Positions 12,901 to 24,900 of a stretch of DNA of 64,000 bases are shown here, piece after piece (position 1 is the first letter of the stretch; every line of letters begins with the position of its first letter). Under the pieces are notes generated by a model. That model was given only the letters and a program-made list of their open reading frames with translations, had not been told where the DNA came from and made no database searches. A program made the translations under genes and the position numbers. The stretch is from Crossaster papposus (Eukaryota; Echinodermata; Asteroidea; Velatida; Solasteridae): NCBI GenBank assembly GCA_037893245.1, contig JBAIAA010000099.1, forward strand, positions 186,001-250,000, written 5' to 3'.

Positions 12901-15900
12901 AGCCGGGCACGTTAGGAGGTAGCCGTGTAAGTCGTGGTTACTGTACCCCATGGGGGGTACTAGCCGTGTAAGCCGTGGTTTTTCACAAATTAACTCTCGG
13001 TCTTTTACGCGCACCATGGTTGTACGAATGCGATAGTTGTGTCAAGGATAATGTCTTGATGACTGCCGATAGGCCACTGGGCCCGCGGCTGCTGTAGATC
13101 TGCAATCATGACTACATCACACAGACTGGGGGTCACCGGGTCAATGTCGGCGATTTTCGATGAGACGTAGCTCAGTGGTTCGGAGTTTACGATACCCTAT
13201 ATTTCCACAAGAAGGGTTCTGGGGATAGCTTCTGTCATCGACTGATGCGACCTTGAGTCATGCCTTAATGCTCTTGATCTCTCGTTCCCAGGTGCCACCA
13301 AAATGAGGTGCAGTTGTTGGGTTGAACTTGAAGCTCAATTTCTGGCCTGCTAACTGTCGAGTAAGGGTAGGCGTCATGACAATGAACGCTTCCTGTAGCT
13401 CTGCTTCGGTTCCCTTAAAGGTGGTGCTACAGTCGGATGTGAAGCGTCGGAAGGCCATGAGAAAGCATCAGTATCCATTCCTTCCAGCATGTCGAGATGA
13501 ACTGCATGTGTGGTCATGCATTTGAAAATTAAGCCCCACCTTTTCTCAGTACGGCGACCGATCTCACTGTCATTGGGCCGAAGCAGTCCACTCTTGTTTA
13601 AAAGGCTGGCTTGAGTAGATTGGACACTGCTAGCCCACTGTCTGATGTTGAACCCACCGGTTGAAAGTAAGTGACGCATCTTTGCCTCAAGTTCCTTGGC
13701 TTCTGAGGCAGTAAAAAGACTGTCCAGGCAATCAACCACATAGAAAGCCTGGTCAACTGAACGAGCGACATCTTCGTTCCCCTCCTATAGTGGTCGAATA
13801 TAATGTTTGCACAGTGCAAATGTTGCACAACAGCGGTTACATTTCTGGCTCGTGTCTCGTTCCATCTTGCGCCACATAAAGCGAAGGAAAGATTTGTATT
13901 CAGGCAGCAACCTCAGTTTGTAAAACATTTGATATCACCGGATATGGCCACTGTATGCTGAAAGAATCTAAGAAAGACTCCAAGGAGAGATGCGACCTAG
14001 ATAGGCCCGGGCAGTAGGTGGTTGTTGAGTATTTTCCGTTGATACTCATACGAACAGTTGAAGACCAGACGGTGCTTCCCGCCGTGTTCGACAACATAGT
14101 GGGGGAAGTACCTCGACTCGTCTGTCTTCTAGGCCTCTTCTTCACTTATAATATTGACACAGCCAGTGTCGACCAATTTCTTAATAAGCACGTTGTGGAT
14201 TTCAGCCATCATGGCGCTTTTGGAGTCTACAATCAGTGCGCTTCAGGTTCGGCACGACGGCTTTTTTGTTAGCTTTGAAGGGGGTGCCATCTTCGGCCCG
14301 CAGTAATGGGGTAGCATAATGCTGCTCTAAAAACAGATTGGTTAAAAGACCAACCAATCTAATTGGTTAAAAGACCAACCAATCTAATTGGTTGACCTAA
14401 TATTGGTTGTTTTAACCAATGTGTTGGTTAAAGCGTAACCAATGCGTTGCTTGTCCGTCAACCAGTCATATTGGTTGAAGGTATCAACCAATCTATTGCT
14501 TATTCATAACCAATATGTTGGTTGGCCTTCAACCAGTCATATAGGTTGAGCTTGTAGGAAATGTAACTTACAGCAACTGACCAATCAGAAAATAAGGAAA
14601 TTTGTTTTGACAATGGTCGATGTTAAATTGTAGTATTTAGTCCAAAATGCACTTTGTTTTACCATAATAGGCCTATGTAATTATTCAAACGATTCCATGA
14701 TTGAATTTAGATTTGTGTGCAAACATAGTGAAAAATTCACATTACATTTCATTCGTATTCAATAAAAAGACTAGCTGTGACTTCGTCGTGGAGAAAAAAA
14801 ACGAACTATAAAAGTAACAACGGCAATAGCTAAGTTTGTAGTAAGTGTTCAGTAGGTAATATCTGGTTATTATTGTATGTATGCGTAATTGCAATGTGTA
14901 ATAAGTTAATTCCATTGGTATTTCTTCATTACGTAATTTGTCCACGTTATGTAATTGGTTGCGTGGGAACCAATACATATTGGTTGTAGCCTAACCATTA
15001 TAGAATATTCATTGGTTGATGTAATAACCAATGCGTGTTAACTAATATAAATTGGTTGCAGCCCTGCCATTATGTATTGGTTAGTGCTATAACCAATATG
15101 GTTTGGTTACGGTTACCAATACAAATTGTTTGGCGTCCTACCATTTTGGGTTGGTTAAATAAACAAACATTGCATTGGTTGATGTTATAACCAATATGTT
15201 AAATAGGTAACCAATATCAGATTGGTTATTTTAACCAATATTTTGGTTATCCACATATCTACCAACTGGATTGGTTGAAATCGACCAATATATTGGTTAT
15301 TTTCAACCAATCTGTTTTTAGAGTGCATCAACATCTACACCGACAGTTTTAGCTTCAATAATCTCGATGGCTTAGTTGTCTGCTTGGATCGAGTCAATTG
15401 CTTCCCCTATGTATGACGTTTGAACTAATTGAACGACCTGGAGCTTACCCGTGTCGACTGACTTGGGTGAGCTTAATGAACACACCCAAAGTATGGCGCT
15501 AATGAATTTGTTTTGAAATACTCTGGAATAAATAATTAAATACATTTACAAAATTATTAGGTTAGGAAATAAGATTTGCTTGCATCTAAATCGCGGTCGC
15601 CATAGTTGAACACGGAGGCAATAATCTCGATCTGCTCAAATCGCTGGACCGAGTACGGCATGCCGATATCCAGAAAGAACGGCGGGCGGACTTCCAGCTT
15701 GATGGGCTCAGCTACGCACATCTCATGCACTCCCCTCACGCCTACGGCCTCGATAACCCATGTGGTGACGCTATCAGGTAGAGTAGTCCGGTGCAGCGCT
15801 CTGCCACCATCTTCGTCTTCTTCATTATCTGCGAGAGGTCTAAATCGACATTGTACAATGAAAGAACTTTTAAAAGAAACAAACAATCACGCCGCATCTG

Positions 15901-18900
15901 CAAATAGTGCCATATAACGGTACGCTTAAAAGTACCTGGTCATAGAATCTCCTTAAATGTTTTTGGGTTATTTACTTATCATCGATCTGCTTAATAGGAA
16001 ATTATCCTAATGACGTAACATGTAGTTCTCAAGAAAAGACTAGATAAAATAAACAGGTGTTGGCATCTGACGTGGCAGACATACTGTGGCATAAATATAT
16101 TATGCCGTTGGTTTCAGCTAAGTGAATGTTGTACACTCCGAGAAATTATTATTCTAAGTTTGAACCAACTACTATTGGACATTTCCAGAATAGCGTCTCT
16201 GATACACATTCAGCGTGCCAGAAGGAATATTTTCACAAGCTGTTTAGTGTCATGAATATTTTTACACCAAGTAAGATTTTGAACAATTCGTCACTATTTT
16301 TACGAAGAGACAAACATTATGGATTTTGAAGAAAAAGTTTTTAGAGATAATCGCAAGAGAAGTTTCTTCTATTTTAAAATTACTACTTTGCAACAACTTT
16401 TGCAGTAAAGAATTAACATGATTTCATTAGAGGTAAATTCTACGTGAACCCAGTAATTCAAATTAACACCGGTTAATTAGCTAAAGTTAAAACAAAAACA
16501 AAAACAACAAGTTTCTTATGCCATTTTTGTTCAATGTGTTTTTCCGGGGGCGCAAATTGAAAACTTATCGCTAATGAATGTATTTGTTCCTTCCTGTTGG
16601 CCGACCATCTGGTTACTTGTTGGATAGTTTGCAAAAAGTAGGCCTATATACTCTTCCTTTAAAACAGCTTACTGAGTGGTAAAATCGACGAACAGCCAGC
16701 TCTCCGGGAAGTTTGATCGCACCATAATATCGTCAAGGTTAACGCCGTCATCGCCCCCGGCGTTGGCCCTTCCTAGGTTGGAATTTCCCAGTCTACGGCA
16801 GCAGTCGTAAAATGCCGCAATATTCGTTGAGTCTTCTCGCAGGCCCTTCCTTCTAGCCATCAGCCGGGACCGTTGGGCGCAGGTCAATTCCACCGACCCA
16901 GTCAATTCCCTCATACCCCTCTCGCAGAACTCCCGCTCTTCGACATCTTCGTATTTACTCACTGAAACACATAATGGGTACACGGAGATTAAACTAGAGG
17001 TTCGTATTTGTTGAGCTACAAACACAGAGTGGTCGGGTCGACAACTATTTATTAGACACTGTCAATAGTTCAGTTGCATATGTACGAAGCTGTATTAGGG
17101 ACATGGTGAAAATAAGTATTTTTTCTCACTTTAGCTAACTCGTACCTACACATACATACGACATATAAGTCGTACGTACGACATATAAGTCGTACGCACG
17201 AGTAAAAATTCATATGTCGTAATTACGAGTTAAATTTAATATGTCGTACGTACGACTTATATGTCGTACGTACGGCTTATTATGTCGTAAGTACGAGTTA
17301 AAATTCCTAAGTTGTACGTACGACTTAATTTAAACTTTAAAGCTAAACAAACCAATAAACGGTCGGCAAACATTGCAAAGATGACGGACAAACTTGTGCT
17401 ATCTACCGAATGAGGCTCGGCGTAGGCATACTTCCGGTATAAGTCGTACGTACGACATATAAGTCGTAAGTACGAGTTATATTTCATAAGTCGTACGTAC
17501 GACATATAAGTCGTACGTACGACATATAAGTCGTACGTACGACATATAAGTCGTAAGTACGACATATAAGTCGTAAGTACGACATATAAGTCGTACGTAC
17601 GAGTTAGCTGAAGTGAGAAGAATTAATTATTTTCACCATGTTCCTAATACAACTTCGTACATATGTATGTCGAAAGAGAAGAAAGCAATCAGGAAAGGTT
17701 AATTTAAGTACATCTATCTGTTTTGTTTCAGCTCCATTTCCGATTTCAGCCTTTTGCCACACTGCATGGATGAATGCAGTTAATACATGGGCGGCAGTTG
17801 AAGACGGAGCTTTGAAAAAGGCCATTGTGTTTTATATAGCAAGATGGCCGCACGGTAGCTTCAATTCACGCATTATGCAATAGACGATTCCAATCACACA
17901 TACGGTGGAGCGCACGCACACGGACACTGTGGGGGCCAGTAGTCATATCGCTGTAAGAAATTAGCGTCGCATCCCCCCCCCCCCCCCGCCCCCCGAAGGT
18001 GAAACAGCGCCGCCTATGGCAAATGAAAATGCCTTCGTTAGACTTCGTTAGACTGAAAATCCAGTGTATAAGACTTCAGTGTTGTTCACCAAATATACGG
18101 GGGCAACTTAGTACAATTTTGATGGACGGTTTTCAGATTCAAAAAGTTAAACTCCTTTTGATGTAAAGGACGCCGTCATCAGTTTGTTGTGGTGTCTGGC
18201 GTTCCTCACCCAACACTTCCATTTATTTGTTTGTAATAAAATGCTTTCGTTTTACGTTATATCAATTGTATTGCACACCGGAAGTGGAGGTCAAGCGATT
18301 TTTTGCGCAGTAATAAGAAATGTTGCTCAAGGCACCGTCTACCACCTCACGAAATATGAACACGATACTCTATTTCGTTTTTTGAAAAAGATATAGTTCA
18401 AACAATTTTGTTAAATGTTTCCCTTAAATCGCTTGTAATTTGATACCTGACGACGTCACAGTGACGTCAATTTGTTTAATAAACATCTTCGTACCAGGGT
18501 TTAAGTTCACACCAGGTTTTTATCATCCCAGACACAGTTTGGAAGAAATTTCAGTTTCGGGTCGGGTTTGCACAACATTGTGTACGTTTTATACTCAGTG
18601 GACATTTTATACTCGGCGACACAGCAAAGTTACAGGCAAAATGATGGTCTAGAGCTGATCTGAATATAAATGACTCGCAATGGAAAATGAAAAGTTGACA
18701 ATGAAATAAATACAGAAACGACTGCCTACATCCACTTTAATTATTACACTTATTACACTCAACAAGGCTTTGTTCGCGGTTTTGATTTTTGTCTGGCTTA
18801 ATTTGTTTTGTAGTTACAATTAGGATGCCACAATAGAAACCAAAAATTAATGAAAGAAATATTACGGATTTGCTCTCTCTCAGTATCGCTGACTGATCTC

Positions 18901-21900
18901 CGGGCTCTTCTAACTTGCTCGGGACATCCAAGAGCTTCATTGAATGACAGAAGGGAAGGATTAATAGTGCAAACAAGTATATACTTGCTTTGATATTATT
19001 GTAAAACGAGGTAACTCTGGCAGTTTTGTGCTCATTTAGATTTTTTTTTTTTAATAATACAAGTAAAACCATAACATTAAAATTATTAGAATGTATAGTG
19101 CCGAAGCTACCCGATTTAGAGTTAAATTAATAAAAATGGTCATTGTGAGATTGAAATATGTAAGACTGAATTCAGTGGACAATTGTGATCTGTTTCTATC
19201 GGTTTCTATCCCAGGAATTGAGGCAGCACGGGTATCTAAGCTTATTGCGAAAGCAGTCAATACCTATGTCTCAATAGGCCGTATTCCTGGTCAAATTAGG
19301 GCTCTGTAAGATGCCAACTTTTTGGGTAACAAATATAACTTTACTTTTATCTAAAATTTGAATATTGGACAATTTAAATTGTGGAGTTGTAAGAGTATCT
19401 AGAATTTAAATAGTATCTTTAATATCTTTAATTATACCCCAAATGCCGAAGGTACAGCGCCAAAAGATTACGTTAAAATGACGGCCTATATTAGCGTGTG
19501 GACCAAAAATATTGGTTGTCACATTTATTATATTTGTCTAAAAATAAGATTACTAAATTAGTTGGTTGCGTGTATACAGCATTTATAAGAACGATCTTTA
19601 CAAGCATACCGTTTCTGTGCGGAACAGAAAGTTGGGCGTTGGCCATTACAGTAACTCCTGCGTTCTGGGGTTAAAATATATAAGCATAAACATAAGCAAT
19701 ATGTTAAAAGGATGTTATTTATTTACAGGGTGTCTAAACAAATGCAAACAAAATATAACGGAATGCCACAGGTAGAATGTTTTTCGATTTTGTTTGGATA
19801 CTGTGAAGTGCAGACTTGAAATCAAATTGTTAGACATTGTCGCCTTTGTCTGTGCAGGCGCCACCGAAATGAACCACGGCGGGCATGGTGGCTCAGCGGC
19901 GGTTCATTTCGGTGGCGCCTGCACCGACAAAGACGACAGTGTCTATCTTTCTAACGACTTGATTTCAAGTCCACACTTGCACAGTGTCCAAACAAAATCG
20001 AAAAACTTGGTCCCATGGTCAATTTGACCACTCTTGAAAAATTACTCATAACTCCGCCAAATATTATCAGATTTGGACGTTTAATGTCTTGTTTTAAAGT
20101 GGAAAGGTGTATCTTTCAAACCATATCTATATTATTTATTTTGAACGCTACATTCTACGTGTAGCGTTCCGTTATAATTGGATTGCATTTATTTGAGACA
20201 CCCTGTATAAGGGCTTGACTCGGTGGACATTAAACTGGGATCTTTAGACATCACAGTTATATACTAGCATTCAGCCCACGCTGGGACATCAATTAATGTG
20301 TACGGGTCATTACACGAAGTTGGAACACGGGGTCCCTGATATGTCCAGAAACTGTCGAGGCAATTTCAGTACTTCTATACATACCACTACAGCATGTTTA
20401 AAGTACTGTACAACATACATGTACATACTGGACCCGAATACAAGCTTTAAGTTAGTTACTTTTAATACCTTAAATACAAGTGAATCAGTAGCTATAAACA
20501 ATTGAACATTGTGTACCCCAGTGTGACATTTGTCACGTTGGAACATATTTTTCAACATATCTATTGTAATTTTCTACAATAACCTTACATAATATGTACA
20601 AAAAGTGTGGTTCCATTTTGTGGTCAGTTAGCAAAATAGTTGTACAATCTTGCAACACTAATGCTCAAATGCCTTGGTACAAAATGTTCCTAATTCTGTT
20701 GAACATTCTAGACAAGTATCAGGATTAAATATTCAAACAATGGCCCATATATTATTATGTTTATATATCGCAACAGCTCTACCACTCAATGTTACGCAAA
20801 ACGTATAGACGCAGTTAGTTTGACGGCAGAGGTTTTGGCAAAACGAGACGGAACTAGGAAGAGGTTAAAATGAGGGTTCCCATGTATTAGAAAAGAGTAT
20901 AACATTCACCTCACAGTGCTATTTGTTGCACTTCAATCGGACATAACTGCTGTTTAAACTTCGAATGTATCCAAAAGTATACATGTCGCAAAAGTGAAAT
21001 GTTTAGAAAAAGGCCTTTTAAGTTTCGAGTTTTGTACATGGGATATGGACAAATGTCAATTGTTTTTTCTTCAACTAATTCCAAACTATTTCTTCACAAA
21101 ATATAGTTAGTAGACATACCAAAGATTACAAATATCAATACATTTGAAAATTCTAAAAATCTCCAATTTGTCATTATTTGGCAGTTTTGTTCACTTTGCC
21201 TTATGCCCAGTTCTGTCTCATTTTCCCAGACGCCTCGCAATTTTCTGGGATTACCAAGCCATATACCTTGAAGATGGTTCCCGACGTCTGTCCACCTCCC
21301 GGACCGCAGCCCAAATCGTACCCGGCCATTCTTTTAAACACCTGCCCCCAAAAAATGAAAGTCAATCAACGTGAGTATTTAACACGGTCTATAATTTTAG
21401 CAATTTACATTCATCGTATTGTTGTTTCAGGATGCAAACAGTAAACAATGCAATACCTATTTAAAAACAAAACAATCACTCAATTTCACTGCAGGATTCA
21501 AATACATTTACCTAGGCAAATGCTTTCTGGCAAGTTATTATTGTAAATCGCTCCTTGGACAGACAAAACAAAATCCATACAGAATATCAACAATGCAAGC
21601 ACTTCAACCTGTCACTAGTATAGGCTATACTTGGCCTATACACCATTTGCTTTTGCTGTAATTTTTGAAAATTAATTAATTTGAGGGGGTCCATGTTTAT
21701 AGTAAATATTGTGAGGCTGACCTATTTTTTAAGTTTTGTCTTCATAGATGCCTGGAAAACCCATGAAATTAAATTATGGGTTTTGTAGTCTGGTTTCTTG
21801 ACTTCCTTTTGGCGAAACCGAGCAAGGGAATTGTCAGGTTAGAAACCAAGGCTACTTGGCTGTATACCCAGCACGATATGTGGCAGAGGGGTACCCCCCT

Positions 21901-24900
21901 CTTATCCCTATACCTTATGCACACTCAACACTATTGTAACCTAACCCGTCCCCCTTGATACCTAAAAAGAATTCCTAAAATTCCGGGAACACAATGGTCA
22001 ACACAAAAGAGGGGGGGGGGGGGGTTTCACTGCCACATATCGTGCTTCATATGCTTGGCTGGCACCCATTCATTGATGTGTAATTCGCTCGGTCCCACCC
22101 ACTGACCTCTACACCTGGACAGATCATTGCCCATTCAGCCGTGCTAACGCCATATGAAGCACGATATGTGGCAGAGAAACCCCCCCCCTCTTTTGTGTTG
22201 ACCATTGTGTTCCCGGAATCTCAGGAATTCCTTTTAGGTTTCAAGGGGGGGTGGGTTAGGTTACAATAGTGTTGAGTGCGTATAAAGTATAGGGATGAGA
22301 GGGGGGTACCCCTCTGCCACATATCGTGCTGGGTATAGCTAACGCTTGAAGTCGGCGCGAACGAGAAGTGCAACATGGCGGACCCACGACGTCACTTCTG
22401 TGAGCCAATGAAAGTTCCAGGTGTAGAGGTCAGTTGAAACGGTAAGTATGACGTAATGTTTATAAATTAAAAAAATGTACGGAGTAAATCCACCGCTCAT
22501 ACTGGGTGCTGGGAAGCAAGCGCTGATGCGCTTTGAGCCCTGATTGGATGGTTTTTGTGCGACCTGTGAACTGGAGGTCACCAGTTCCGCGGCTCAGTTG
22601 CGCTACGTGCAATTTAAAAGCAAGGTCAAGATAGCTCGGTTGGTAGAGTGCCGGTCCAGTATGCCGGAGGTCGCAGGTTCGAGTCCCGCCTTGCCAATTT
22701 CTTTGTTCACTTTGATATGTAAATTAACAAGTTTGAATTTCCTTTAACTATTACATGCATCTTGGAACTCAAGAGTCTTCTTTTTCAATACCTTTTTCTG
22801 TGTGAGTCGGTGATAGTTACGAAGCTTGAAGACAGCTTCGTCCACAGCCACAAGGCCGACATGTGTATCTGCTTTGGCAAGCACCTCCAATTCAACATTC
22901 TGGCCGCTACGACTTGATATGTACGTGCCGCCCTCGATGTCCAGGCCCAGGAAACTTAGTCCAATCTTGGCCAAAAAATAAATGTATATACACGTTATTA
23001 AAGCAAACTTCTTATGACTGGATTGACCTAAATTACAAAATTAGGAGGACTTGAAATTTCCATCTTCACAAATTCTGCTTCAGAGGTAATTTGCCTCTGA
23101 AGTAATTATTTTGATTATGATAAATTTACAGAAAATTTCAATTATAATCATGATCCCAAAAGATCCCCAAAGCACACTTTGACAACGCCATTTCTTACTA
23201 TAAATATCAGAGGTCAGCTTTTTCATAGTCACTTTAATCTGCATTTTGTTTAACCCTTTCAATCCTGTGGGCTACAAAAAAAGCCTTTCTTGTGATACGC
23301 TTCGATCTCGTGGCTCCCCAAAGTGCTGGGGATTATGATGCGCTTGATACATAAGGCGACTTAAATCACCACCTGGAAAATGCTAGAGGGTTATAATTTT
23401 TTTGGCGCCATGACAGAAATGAAGTTTTTTTAAAGTTCATAAAAGCACGCCATAGCGTGTGCATGCCAGCTTTTGGGCCGGCCGGCTGGCGAATTTTTTT
23501 TCCTGAACCTTTCGGGCCGATTTTATAAATTATTCAGTAGTTTGGATGAGAAGTTATGTTTATTCATAGTGGGACGATTTATGGATCAAAGATCCCTGGT
23601 TCGAATCCTGCTGTAGGTCACCTCGTTTTTCCTAGTCCAGTTGATATCTTTGGAGTATTTTTAATTTGAGGGGGAAAAGAGACCTAGAACCTAAGTGTTG
23701 TACAGTATACTGAATAATTCATGAAATCTGCCCCAAAGGTTCAGAGAAATAAATTCGCCGCGCGCTGTGTGGCATGGCGTCACTTTGTGGTTAGCCTCCA
23801 CTCGCAGTTATGTTTTTAGTTGCGTAGGACTTTGTGTTGGTTTTATAGAATATAGACGAATGGATAACATGATAATTATATTACCGTGCTAATGAATGAT
23901 GATTATCATAATTTGGAGGACTTCAACAGTCTGAACGACTTTCGGCAATATGTTTTTATATGAAAGTCATAATATTATAAATTTCAGTGCCCAGAAAATA
24001 TGGGAACAAATATTAAGGCATACATCATATTTCGGTTTACCTTAGTATGATACATGAAGATAATACATATGTGCCAGTGAATTTCATCTGAAACAAATAC
24101 ACGGATCCTACAAAACCCAATGTTATTTGGGGCAGGGGTGGCTGAGAAACATAAATGACAATATTTATATGATAACTGTGTAGGTCGATATTCAAGAGTC
24201 CTTATATTATACTCCCTCTCGTGTAATTGGTAAAATATGGCCTTCCACTAAATTTCTTAATGAAAGCGTCCAGTACGAGGTATATGGGCATTGGTGTCAA
24301 GGCTAATCGCTATGCGCTATCATGAACAGTTCTCCTGGCAAATCTGTGTCAGGTCATATTGGAGGGTGTGTGAATCGACACGTTATTACCCAATGGCACG
24401 CGAAAACAAACTTGGATTATGTGTGAGCAATATCCGAGGCCTGTACATAGTTCCTTGCTTTGAGAAATACCACACTACTTGATTGTAAATCTGTACTATT
24501 TGCCCATTCCCACCAATAGCCCCCTTCGCCCCGCCCTCCGCCCCCCCCCCCCCCCCCCCTTCGCCCCCCCCCCCCCCCTTCGCCCCCCCCCCCCCCCCTT
24601 CGCCCCGCCCCCCCCCCCCGGCTGGCTTCACGAAATGACTTGTGAAAGGACTTGCAGGGACTCGACTACAACCCTGCCTTTTGGGTACCCTTGAGTATTT
24701 ACAATACACATGAAAAAAATGTCCCTAGCCGCCAAATGAGTGCTTACTTCAATGAAATTGATGAAAAAACACTGGGGCTGAAGAGACATTGGCCTGCTAA
24801 TTGCTGTGGTAAAAACAGCTATTACTCCTGAGTGGGTGGTATTAAACAGGTTAAATAAACGTTAAAATGTTTGAGATATCACTAATGGTCGAGTCACAGT

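Noticed and set aside
18737-19072. 111-codon minus-strand frame as a gene
   Set aside because: The true coding signal here is a 69-nt exon in a different frame (RRARR); the long frame runs through intron.
22625-22700. Functional tRNA gene
   Set aside because: Five extra bases between acceptor stem and D-arm and a dispersed flank shared with other loci point to a SINE-type repeat.
24386-24709. Gly-rich (minus) and Pro-rich (plus) frames
   Set aside because: They cross a poly-C tract; only the PCFEKYHTT tail is real coding debris, from piggyBac.
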